Shown piece by piece: positions 1-7,088 of a stretch of DNA of 22,481 nucleotides (position 1 is its first letter; each line of letters starts with the position of its first letter). The stretch is from Bacillota bacterium (lineage in GTDB: Bacteria > Bacillota > Clostridia > Lachnospirales > Lachnospiraceae): the NCBI GenBank assembly GCA_023391695.1, contig JAEWAK010000050.1, forward strand, positions 1-22,481. Direction: 5' to 3'. Both the position numbers and the translations under genes were made by a program. A model generated the notes under the pieces. The model saw only the letters and a program-made list of their open reading frames with translations. It made no database searches and had not been told where the DNA came from.

Positions 1-223
1 TTTCAAGAACCTTAAGCAGCTGCTGGTAATTATGGCTGTGTAAAAATGTCTTATGCCAGTTATCTGCATAGCTTCGGTTCATATCAACATAGCACTGAAA
101 ACCATGTTCATGAAGGTCATAGTTAACGGTATTGTATAGTTTCGTTGTATGAAAGCTTAATTCCTCAATGACAGCCAGTGTTTTGGCTGACAGCTTCAGC
201 CTATATTGAAACGATATTTTCAT
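1..223 (-). CDS. tnpB: TnpB-family RNA-guided endonuclease (IS200/IS605 OrfB), 5' part only
   Basis: This is the first 74 codons of a gene that runs leftward off the window. The start is ATG at 223-221, preceded 7 nt upstream by GGAGGTG (231-237). The translated N-terminus has the look of clostridial TnpB proteins: a K-x-S-x-x-x-x-L-K-L opening, then ELSFHTTKLYN, then WHKTFLHSHNYQQLLKVLE, all in the N-terminal wedge region of that family. TnpB proteins are transposon-encoded nucleases guided by an RNA made from the element's right end; that end, the RuvC catalytic residues and any tnpA lie outside the window and cannot be judged. It is the only sign of a mobile element here. Whether the full gene is intact is unknown. 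Recognition is by eye from a short stretch. Confidence 0.8.
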   Translation of the reverse strand, partial: MKISFQYRLKLSAKTLAVIEELSFHTTKLYNTVNYDLHEHGFQCYVDMNRSYADNWHKTFLHSHNYQQLLKVLE

Positions 224-251
224 CCTGTTTCACCTCCGCTCCTACAGGTAT

Positions 252-280
252 ATTATACCATGTACAGACAAAACGCGCAA
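252..280 (-). promoter_or_regulatory. Candidate promoter for tnpB
   Basis: On the minus strand a perfect TATAAT (252-257) lies 17 bp from a weak TTGCGC (275-280). Predicted transcription start is near 245, leaving a short leader of about 20 nt before ATG 223. Confidence 0.5.
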
Positions 281-291
281 CCAAATATTCC

Positions 292-303
292 GAACGTAAG
301 TTC
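292..303. promoter_or_regulatory. GAAC-N4-GTTC inverted repeat, SOS-box-like, upstream of tnpB
   Basis: CGAACGTAAGTTCT at 291-304 contains the GAAC-N4-GTTC core of the Gram-positive LexA site (B. subtilis consensus CGAACRNRYGTTYG), with two departures from consensus. It sits 11 bp upstream of the candidate -35. It could instead be a small hairpin at the transposon's left end or chance. Confidence 0.25.
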
Positions 304-676
304 TTTTGTGTTGTTAAGTAAGGGTAAAGAGATGTATAGAGAATCAAAGGAGTGACTTTGTAGACAGCAATTCATCTCCCACCTCAGAGGAAGGAATCTT
401 CTTGCTGCCAAATGATAAAAAATTCTACAATTATTTATGCTGTTAAGGTATTGTCAGCCTGAATTTTTAAAAGGATAACTTATAATCGTCATACTCCATT
501 TTTGTACAAGGTAATAACTCTTCAATTATAAATTATGAAAGTATTAATGATCAGATAAGATTCACTAATTCTAAAATAATTTCCAGTATCTTCTACCGTT
601 GTATCAGCAGTTTTTGTCATATAAGCTGTTTCCAAAATAATTTAAAAGGCTCTGATTAAATGTTTAATTCTAATTA

Positions 677-694
677 AATTTATTGCAATAAATT
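677..694. repeat. 18-bp perfect palindrome downstream of phoR
   Basis: AATTTATTGCAATAAATT reads the same on both strands. It lies 17 bp past the phoR stop, next to a short ATTCC/GGAAT stem. As RNA it would be a weak, loopless structure, so a protein-binding site or part of a weak terminator are both possible. Confidence 0.5.
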
Positions 695-710
695 CCGGTA
701 AATGGAATAT

Positions 711-2459
711 CTATTTATTATTGCCGCCGTAAGGCAGGCTTATCTTAAATTCCGTTCCTTCACCGGGTTTACTCTCCACCTGTATATTACCGTTATAAAG
801 TTCCACAATATGTTTCACTATGGACAGACCGAGGCCGGTACCGCCCTGTTTGCGGGAGCGTCCTTTATCCACGCGGTAGAAGCGTTCAAAAATCCGGGAT
901 AAATGATCCTTCCCGATTCCGATACCGGTATCTTTGACCCGCAAAGTCAGATTATTATCTTCTTCCGCACAGCTGATGGTAATGCTGCCTTCTTCCGTAT
1001 ATTTAATTGCATTATCCAATAAATTGATCAATAACTGCTTCATACGGTCCGGATTGCAGACAAACGGTTTTAAATAGGGCCTGGGTTCAAAAATAATTTC
1101 TACTTTGTCCGGAACCTTGGATTCCAGCAGTTCAATTACAGAATTTACACATTCATTGATATCATAGGGAATGGTTTCATATTCTCTTTTCGATTCAATC
1201 TCCGATAACAGGAGTATATCCTGGATTAAACTGTAAAGGCGCTCTGCTTCGATATCTATGATATCCAGGAACCGGTTTGCAACCGCTTCTTCTTTGATTG
1301 CACCGCTCTTTAAGGTATCAATAAAGCCCCGTATGGAAGTAAGGGGTGTCTTTAATTCATGGGTCACATTGGATACAAAATCGCTTCGAATGCTTTCCAG
1401 TTTTTTAATTTTGGTTACATCATCAATAATCAGCAAAACTCCAAAATACTGCCTTCCTTCCATGCCAAGGGGTGTGGCTGATACACGGATATTCCTTAAA
1501 CTTTCCCGAGCCAGGGTGCCCTCCTGCTCCACGCTGGCATTATTCTCCCGAACCTGGTCAATGGCATCGAATACGGCCGCATTCCTTAATATGTTATAAA
1601 TAGACTGTCCCAATATCTGTTTATTGGCCGGATTTACGATCTCGATAAATGCTTTATTATAAAATAAGATTTCATTGGTATCATCAATTGCCACAACACC
1701 TGCCGTCATACTGCTTAACATGGCTTCCAGTTCGGCATTTCTCTGGGTCAGGCTGCCAATTGTCCCTTTTAAGTTCTTTGACATAACATTAAAGGATTCG
1801 GCAAGTTTACCGACCACGGACTTATCCCTGGTATATATTTTAATGTTATAATCACCGTTTGATATCCGTTCGGCTGCGTTTGCAACTTCATGTATGGGCT
1901 TTGTCATGATTTCCGTAAATAAGATTGCTGCAATTACGGCAATCACAAAACAGATAAGCAGCGCATAGATAATGGAATAAAACATTTGGCTGTTTAACGC
2001 CTTTAATTCGGACAAGGGCAGGGATATACGCAGTACTCCGCCAAAATCATTGTTGGCAACCGGTACCGCACTGTAGGAATACTGCTGTCCCATGGTTTCT
2101 GAATAACGGTTCACCGTTAAGCTCTCACCGTTTAATGCCTTGATCACTTCCTCACGGTTTTTATGGTTCTCCAAATGCCCGTCGGTTCCGGAATCGGCAT
2201 AGACTTCTCCATTCCGGTCAATTACCGTAATCCGGAAGTCATATTTTTCCGCATATTTATTTACGAAAGTTTCATAATCCTGGGGATTCTCAAATTCTTC
2301 GTCGTCAAAAATATTTCCCATCAGTTTTGCCTGGGTCAAATAATAGTCCTGGCTCTGCTTGTAAATAAAGCGGTAACCTTTACTCCAGAAAATTGACGTG
2401 CAAATACCGATGGCAAGCAGTATAATAGCCAGATAGCTGATAAATAACTTTTTATGCAT
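711..2459 (-). CDS. phoR: Phosphate-responsive sensor histidine kinase PhoR
   Basis: This is a 582-residue membrane histidine kinase. Residues about 7-25 and 160-182 are membrane segments that bracket an extracytoplasmic sensor domain of about 135 residues. HAMP follows (about 183-236), then PAS (about 240-350), then a HisKA domain with phosphoacceptor His367 in NVTHELKTPL, and an ATPase domain with N-box NLLDNAIKY (479-487), DTGIGI (510-515) and GTGLGL (540-545). This is the classical PhoR layout; in the family the kinase phosphorylates PhoP under phosphate limitation. The gene lies 15 nt downstream of phoP, and GGGAGG in that gap sets the ATG start. Its position at the end of pst-phoU-phoP supports a phosphate role over VicK-type kinases, which have a similar build. 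No strong terminator follows. Confidence 0.9.
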   Translation of the reverse strand: MHKKLFISYLAIILLAIGICTSIFWSKGYRFIYKQSQDYYLTQAKLMGNIFDDEEFENPQDYETFVNKYAEKYDFRITVIDRNGEVYADSGTDGHLENHKNREEVIKALNGESLTVNRYSETMGQQYSYSAVPVANNDFGGVLRISLPLSELKALNSQMFYSIIYALLICFVIAVIAAILFTEIMTKPIHEVANAAERISNGDYNIKIYTRDKSVVGKLAESFNVMSKNLKGTIGSLTQRNAELEAMLSSMTAGVVAIDDTNEILFYNKAFIEIVNPANKQILGQSIYNILRNAAVFDAIDQVRENNASVEQEGTLARESLRNIRVSATPLGMEGRQYFGVLLIIDDVTKIKKLESIRSDFVSNVTHELKTPLTSIRGFIDTLKSGAIKEEAVANRFLDIIDIEAERLYSLIQDILLLSEIESKREYETIPYDINECVNSVIELLESKVPDKVEIIFEPRPYLKPFVCNPDRMKQLLINLLDNAIKYTEEGSITISCAEEDNNLTLRVKDTGIGIGKDHLSRIFERFYRVDKGRSRKQGGTGLGLSIVKHIVELYNGNIQVESKPGEGTEFKISLPYGGNNK

Positions 2460-2474
2460 ATTGAAAATCCTCCC

Positions 2475-3173
2475 TTATGCAAACTTATACCCCATACCTC
2501 TTACCGTTTTTATATATAGGGGATGACTTTCATCCTGCTCAATTTTTTTCCTTAAATTGCTGACATGGACATCCACTGTCCGGGTCTCGCCGATATAATC
2601 ATAACCCCAGACCTTTTCTAAAAGATTATCTCTGGTAAATACAATACCCCTGTTTTTTGCAAGTAAATATAATAGTTCAAATTCCTTATAGGATAATTCC
2701 ACCGGTACCCCTTTTACCGATACGGTCCTCCTGGCACGATTGATCTCCAGGTAGTCAATTACGATCTTTTCTTCCTTCTCTGATTCTTCCAGTTCAAAAC
2801 TGCTTTCACTTCTTCTTAATACCGCTTTAATCCTTGCTAAAAGTTCATGGACACCAAAAGGTTTCACCAGATAATCATCGGATCCGACTTCGAGGCCGAC
2901 AACTTTGCTGATTTCATCCCCTTTGGCAGTCAGGAAAATAACCGGTAAAGTACGCAATGCCTTATTAGCCCTGATTCTTCTCAGTACTTCTATGCCGTCG
3001 ATTCCGGGCAGCATCCAATCTAACAGAACAATGTCAACTTTTTCTTTTTCCAATATATCCAGAGCATCTTCGCCGGTTTCCGTTTTTATTACATGATAAC
3101 CGTCCCGTTCCAGATTATAGGCCAGTAATTCTAAAATGTGTTCTTCATCATCAACCGCTAATATTGTCTTCAT
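2475..3173 (-). CDS. phoP: Phosphate regulon response regulator PhoP (OmpR family)
   Basis: This 232-residue regulator has an N-terminal receiver domain with acidic pocket D8-D9, phosphoacceptor D52 (LLDWMLPGIDG), T82 and K104 (KPFG). A winged-helix DNA-binding domain occupies about 130-232, with the recognition part TRTVDVHVSNLRKK and the terminal KTVRGMGYKF typical of OmpR/PhoB proteins. Phosphorylated PhoP-type regulators bind direct repeats upstream of pst genes; such repeats are visible before pstS (8137-8153). It is followed 15 nt later by phoR, so the two are almost surely cotranscribed. The 208-nt gap up to phoU holds several inverted repeats but no promoter I can support, so read-through from phoU is likely. 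PhoP versus PhoB naming is a convention; the function is well supported. Confidence 0.92.
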   Translation of the reverse strand: MKTILAVDDEEHILELLAYNLERDGYHVIKTETGEDALDILEKEKVDIVLLDWMLPGIDGIEVLRRIRANKALRTLPVIFLTAKGDEISKVVGLEVGSDDYLVKPFGVHELLARIKAVLRRSESSFELEESEKEEKIVIDYLEINRARRTVSVKGVPVELSYKEFELLYLLAKNRGIVFTRDNLLEKVWGYDYIGETRTVDVHVSNLRKKIEQDESHPLYIKTVRGMGYKFA

Positions 3174-3190
3174 ATTTTACACCCATTGCA

Positions 3191-3212
3191 TATCACAGGC
3201 GGGCCTGCGATA
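3191..3212. repeat. Hairpin-forming inverted repeat just upstream of phoP
   Basis: TATC-A-CAGGC / GCCTG-C-GATA forms two helices of 4 bp separated by one mismatch around a CGGG loop. It begins 18 nt upstream of the phoP start codon, in the phoU-phoP gap. It could be a leader hairpin or an operator. Confidence 0.5.
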
Positions 3213-3229
3213 CTGCCACAATATCAAAA

Positions 3230-3280
3230 TGTGAAAGAATCCCTTTGTGGCATCCTTTCTTTACCGTATTTTCTTTCACA
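3230..3280. repeat. 10-bp perfect inverted repeat in the phoU-phoP gap
   Basis: TGTGAAAGAA (3230-3239) is the exact reverse complement of TTCTTTCACA (3271-3280), with 31 nt between. There is no U-run after it on either strand, so it does not look like a plain intrinsic terminator. Confidence 0.55.
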
Positions 3281-3338
3281 CTTTCCTCTCATTCTGCCGC
3301 CAGCATACGGCACATAATCCGATGAAAAGCTGCCTTAA

Positions 3339-3380
3339 GTCAAAGCGGATGGATATTCACATTCCCCTTTGTTATATGCT
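3339..3380. repeat. REP-like hairpin, imperfect copy (downstream of phoU)
   Basis: GTCAAAGCGGAT is followed by ATATTC-x-CATTCC and CTTTG, then ATGCTC. The same order of words occurs at 12853-12890. The stem here is imperfect (5 bp, mismatch, 3 bp), whereas the other copy has an 11-bp perfect stem. It starts 2 nt past the phoU stop on the minus strand. Confidence 0.5.
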
Positions 3381-3381
3381 C

Positions 3382-4035
3382 TTAACCCAATGCCAAATCA
3401 CCTGTTATAATAAATTTAATCCATTCCGCAATATTGGTTGCATGGTCCGCCATTCTCTCCAGATATTTGATAATCATAAGATAGCAGATACACTGCGGAA
3501 CTGTTTTGGGATCCTTTTGCATCATATCCGCTAATTCTTCCGTAATCTTATGGAAGTATCCGTCCACTTCATCATCTGCCGGAATGACACCGGAGGCTTT
3601 TTCCAGGTCTGCTTCCACAAAACTGTCTATGGTATCAATCACCATTTTTTTCATGGCACTGATCATGTCGGGTAAATTCTTTGGTGCACTTATATTCGGC
3701 AATTTACTTAAACGGATAATGTACTCGGAAATATCAGAACACTGGTCCGCAATCCTTTCAATATCCGTAATTATTTTCATGATTGAAGTAATTTTCCTTA
3801 AATCCGTTGCCAGGGGCTGCTGCTTTGCAATAATATTAATGCATTCCCTCTCAATATGCTGTTCCAATAAATCAATTTCATCATCCCTGTTGATGATTTT
3901 TTTTGCTATTTCCACATCGGTACTATCCAGCGCAACAATCATTTCATTCATGGACAATTCCAATACACTACCCATTTTTATAACATTGTTATTCAATTCT
4001 TCAAGCTGCGCAATAAAACTTTGTCTCATCATCAT
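3382..4035 (-). CDS. phoU: Phosphate transport regulator PhoU
   Basis: This 217-residue protein is all-helical and has two PhoU repeats, each carrying the family's metal-binding acidic motif: DIERIADQCSDI at about 91-102 and YLERMADHATNIAEW near the C-terminus. PhoU is a cytoplasmic adaptor linking the Pst transporter to the PhoR kinase; loss usually derepresses the regulon. The start is the first of three consecutive ATG codons, with GGAG 7 nt upstream. It follows pstB after a 172-nt gap that contains its own candidate promoter, so phoU-phoP-phoR may be expressed partly independently of the transporter genes. Length is normal for the family. Confidence 0.93.
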   Translation of the reverse strand: MMMRQSFIAQLEELNNNVIKMGSVLELSMNEMIVALDSTDVEIAKKIINRDDEIDLLEQHIERECINIIAKQQPLATDLRKITSIMKIITDIERIADQCSDISEYIIRLSKLPNISAPKNLPDMISAMKKMVIDTIDSFVEADLEKASGVIPADDEVDGYFHKITEELADMMQKDPKTVPQCICYLMIIKYLERMADHATNIAEWIKFIITGDLALG

Positions 4036-4159
4036 TTACTGGCTCCTATCTGCCTGTTGTTGCAGGCGTTTTCTGATATTATAAGCTGATCCCTCATCGT
4101 TCTCTACACCTTTTAAGATATTCTTATCCAGAATAACATTCCTTTATCCTTGTGTAATC

Positions 4160-4200
4160 TAATATACTATTATATTAAGTATTTTTGGCACTTTTATCAA
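4160..4200 (-). promoter_or_regulatory. Candidate phoU promoter with an AT palindrome over the -10
   Basis: On the minus strand TTGATA (4195-4200) is 17 bp from TAATAT (4172-4177), with a start predicted near 4165. TAATATA-CTAT-TATATTA (4160-4177) is a near-perfect palindrome spanning the -10 and start site and could be an operator. It would give phoU-phoP-phoR a promoter separate from the pst genes. Confidence 0.5.
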
Positions 4201-4207
4201 GTAGTAA

Positions 4208-4969
4208 TTAACCAAATCTTCCGGTAATATAGTCCTCTGTCTTTTTATTCCTTGGTTTATTAAATATTTGTTCCGTATCACCGTATTCGATCACTTCACC
4301 GGTCAGAAAGAAAGCTGTTTTATCTGAAATTCTTCCGGCCTGCTGCATGTTATGTGTTACGATTATAATTGTATAAAATTGTTTCAGTTCCGTTGCAAGA
4401 TCTTCTATCTTAAGTGTGGATATGGGATCCAGCGCGGAAGTCGGTTCGTCCATTAATATAACTTCCGGTTCAATGGCTAAAGTCCTGGCAATACAGATCC
4501 TCTGCTGCTGTCCGCCGGAGATTGCCAGGGCGCTCTTCTTTAATTTATCCTTTACTTCATCCCAGATTGCGGCCTGCCTTAAGGATTTCTCCACGATTTC
4601 ATCCAGCTGGTTCTTTTTTCGGATTCCATGAATTCTGGGGCCGTATGCTACATTATCATAAATGCTCATGGGAAATGGATTGGGCTGCTGGAATACCATT
4701 CCGACCCTTGTTCTTAACTGAATTGCATCCATATCCTTATATATGTCAACCCCGTCCATGGTAATATTGCCGGTAATCTTTACCCCTTCAATCAGGTCAT
4801 TCATTCTGTTTATTGTTTTTAAAAAGGTGGATTTACCGCATCCGGACGGACCGATAAAAGCTGTAATTTTTCCTTTGGATATATCCATATTAATATTTTT
4901 TAATGCCTGGAAATTACCGTAAAATAAGTTTAAATCCGACACCGAGAATTTAAGTTTGTCACTCACCAT
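4208..4969 (-). CDS. pstB: Phosphate ABC transporter ATP-binding protein PstB
   Basis: This 253-residue ATPase has Walker A GPSGCGKST (40-48), Q-loop MVFQQ with Q94, signature ISGGQ (150-154, Ile in place of the usual Leu), Walker B ILMDEP (171-176) and switch His206 in THNM. The NPFPMSIYDNVAYG stretch after the Q-loop is characteristic of PstB rather than of other importers. It couples ATP hydrolysis to phosphate import through PstC and PstA on the inner face of the membrane. It lies 21 nt downstream of pstA, with a strong AGGAGG in the gap. Length and motifs are ordinary. Confidence 0.96.
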   Translation of the reverse strand: MVSDKLKFSVSDLNLFYGNFQALKNINMDISKGKITAFIGPSGCGKSTFLKTINRMNDLIEGVKITGNITMDGVDIYKDMDAIQLRTRVGMVFQQPNPFPMSIYDNVAYGPRIHGIRKKNQLDEIVEKSLRQAAIWDEVKDKLKKSALAISGGQQQRICIARTLAIEPEVILMDEPTSALDPISTLKIEDLATELKQFYTIIIVTHNMQQAGRISDKTAFFLTGEVIEYGDTEQIFNKPRNKKTEDYITGRFG

Positions 4970-4990
4970 TTTTCCTCCTGTTAAATAAGT

Positions 4991-6145
4991 TTAATTCAAT
5001 CCTTTTTTTCTTAGAAAAGCCCTGGTGATTAATTTTGAGGCTAAATTCAAAGCAATTATTAAAACAAGCAGCACAACTGCTATGGAACTTGCACTGGAAA
5101 GGTCCGCGGATTCTTTAATTAACCAGTACATTTTTGTGGTCAGGGTTGCAGCCCCGGCCTCGCCCCCCACCAATGCACGCGGTATCTGCGCCACCGTACC
5201 TGCGGTAAACATTAAGGCTGCGGATTCCCCCACGATCCTGCCTATACTTAGGATAATCGCCACCAGTATTCCGGGCAAAGCACCCGGCAATATGATTCTT
5301 CTTATGGTCTGTAATTTCGTTGCCCCAAGTCCAAAGGAAGATTCCCGGTATGCATTCGGTATTTCTTTCAGCGCTTCCTCCGTAGTGGATATAATGGTCG
5401 GCAGCAGCATGATACTTAATGTCAAGGCACCTGCTAATATGGAATACTCCATTTTTGAAATCTGTACAAATACAAGCATACCGAATAAACCATAGATAAT
5501 GGAAGGTATACCTGCAAGATTCTGAATGGCAAACCGGATCGTACTTAATATCCTGCCACGTTTTGCATACTCATTCAGATAAATGGCAGAACTGATTCCT
5601 ATGGGTGCTGCAATAACCAATGACAATAATATTATATATACAGTGGCAACCAGCATGGGAACAATTCCCCCGCCTGGCCTTACGACCTTAATCCGTACCG
5701 TGCCGGTCCCTTCCTCCATTACTGCCGCGGCCTCTTCTGCAGTCATTTTTTCTATCTTTACATCGCCTGCCTTCGTTATGACATCTTTCACTTTCAAGGC
5801 ATAGGCCTGGTTTTTCATATTTAAAGCGTTATTTACCGGTGAATTTTTATCGATACCTGCAATATATATGTCATCCTCTTTCTGGGCCAGGGTAATACCA
5901 AGGGATGCAACATAAGCCGCATCGTTCTTTTCACTTAAGGATGTCTTTTTTTCCACGTTGACAAAAGTGGTTTTATCATCCCACTGCCTGGTTAAGAAAT
6001 CCATATTAATTCCAGGCAGGCCTTTATACAAGATAAAACCAATAATTACAGCCAGAATCGCAACAGTTAATATTGTGGATAAATAGATCAGTCCCTGCAA
6101 CATTCCGTCTTTCAGTTTTCTGTTATTCCATTTTCTTTTTTCCAT
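4991..6145 (-). CDS. pstA: Phosphate ABC transporter permease PstA with an inserted PDZ-like domain
   Basis: At 384 residues this permease is much longer than the usual PstA of roughly 280-300. Residues 17-40 form TM1 and the permease core resumes at TM2 (about 162-184). The core carries the EAA loop (267-288: YRESSFGLGATKLQTIRRIILPG) and the C-terminal IGRIVGESAALMFTAG segment of PstA. The extra length sits in the first extracytoplasmic loop, about residues 56-157. From residue 80 on it reads as a PDZ domain: an LGITL carboxylate-loop-like start, IAGIDKNSPVNNA, a KVKDVITKAGD turn, EEAAAVM as the second helix, and a closing strand VRIKVVRPGG. The frame is open throughout. It lies 22 nt after pstC and 21 nt before pstB. 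The PstA assignment is firm; the PDZ call is by eye. Confidence 0.93.
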   Translation of the reverse strand: MEKRKWNNRKLKDGMLQGLIYLSTILTVAILAVIIGFILYKGLPGINMDFLTRQWDDKTTFVNVEKKTSLSEKNDAAYVASLGITLAQKEDDIYIAGIDKNSPVNNALNMKNQAYALKVKDVITKAGDVKIEKMTAEEAAAVMEEGTGTVRIKVVRPGGGIVPMLVATVYIILLSLVIAAPIGISSAIYLNEYAKRGRILSTIRFAIQNLAGIPSIIYGLFGMLVFVQISKMEYSILAGALTLSIMLLPTIISTTEEALKEIPNAYRESSFGLGATKLQTIRRIILPGALPGILVAIILSIGRIVGESAALMFTAGTVAQIPRALVGGEAGAATLTTKMYWLIKESADLSSASSIAVVLLVLIIALNLASKLITRAFLRKKGLN

Positions 6146-6167
6146 TCTATTTGCTCCTATTTCATAA

Positions 6168-7088
6168 TTAACTGTGTAAGCCTTGATTTCCCAATTTACC
6201 GGTTAATTTGATCAGTGTGATATTTATTACCATAATAAACACGAAAAGAATTACTCCGGTTGCAAATAGCATATCCTGATGCCTTCCTGATGCATATCCC
6301 ATCTCCATGGCTATGTTGGTGGTCAAAGGCCTTACCTTGGACCAGATACTTGTAGGCAGTCCGCCGATATTATTACCGGCTATCATCATAACTGCCATGG
6401 TTTCACCGATTGCCCTTCCGATTCCAAGTACGGTTGCCGTAAGTATCCCTGAACGGGCAGCCGGAATAACGGTTTTAAATATGGTTTGTATTTTGGAAGC
6501 CCCAAGGCCAAAGGAGGCTTCCCGGTATGCATTGGGAACGGCCCGTATACTGGATTCACTGAGAGAAATTATGGTTGGCAATACCATAATCGTCAAAACA
6601 CAGATAACTGCCAGAAGGGATTCCCCCTGTCCTGTCGGTGAAACTTTATTAATTAAGGGTACAATTACCCCAAGACCAAATGCGCCGTAAATAACAGACG
6701 GAATACCGGCCAACAGTTCGATAGCCGGTTTAATGAATGCCACTAATTCCTTTGGTGCCAGTTCAGCAATGAATACAGCAGTCAATAAACCAATGGGAAC
6801 CCCGAGCGCAATTGCACCCAGGGTTGCCAGTACGGATCCGACTATCATATAAAATACACCATATATATCATGGCCGGGATCCCATTTTAATCCGGTTATA
6901 AATTTAAGGAAGCTGTATGCATCTTCTCCGAAGAAAGGCTGTAATCCTTTGGAGAACACAAAGATAATAATGGCGATAACGCTGAGTACGCTTACTAAGG
7001 CACTTAAGAGAAATATTCCGTGAAAAACCTTTTCAGGGTATTCTTTTCGTTTGCTTATCTGATTTTCTTTGTATGCATTCTTATTCAT
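6168..7088 (-). CDS. pstC: Phosphate ABC transporter permease PstC
   Basis: This 306-residue membrane permease has a TM1 at about 24-48 and several further segments from about 80 on. The cytoplasmic EAA loop lies at about 188-211 (NAYREASFGLGASKIQTIFKTVIPA), followed by GIGRAIGETMAVMMIAGN, which is diagnostic of PstC. It pairs with PstA to form the phosphate channel. Its ATG shares one base with the pstS stop (TAATG, 7086-7090), implying tight translational coupling; GGAGG lies inside the end of pstS. Unlike PstA, its first extracytoplasmic loop has normal length. Confidence 0.95.
   Translation of the reverse strand: MNKNAYKENQISKRKEYPEKVFHGIFLLSALVSVLSVIAIIIFVFSKGLQPFFGEDAYSFLKFITGLKWDPGHDIYGVFYMIVGSVLATLGAIALGVPIGLLTAVFIAELAPKELVAFIKPAIELLAGIPSVIYGAFGLGVIVPLINKVSPTGQGESLLAVICVLTIMVLPTIISLSESSIRAVPNAYREASFGLGASKIQTIFKTVIPAARSGILTATVLGIGRAIGETMAVMMIAGNNIGGLPTSIWSKVRPLTTNIAMEMGYASGRHQDMLFATGVILFVFIMVINITLIKLTGKLGNQGLHS

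Larger units (their letters stand above)
224..710. other. AT-rich intergenic region between tnpB and phoR
   Basis: No supported gene. It holds the tnpB promoter and the GAAC/GTTC site. The left end of the TnpB element probably lies here, but no target-site duplication or clear terminal repeat was found. Near the phoR end there is an AT palindrome (677-694) and a short ATTCC/GGAAT inverted repeat (692-708). A 32-codon minus-strand frame (522-620) has no convincing ribosome site and was not called. Confidence 0.5.

Noticed and set aside
522..620. 32-codon minus-strand frame (MTKTADTTVEDTG start)
   Set aside because: No convincing ribosome site or conservation signal visible; too short to support.
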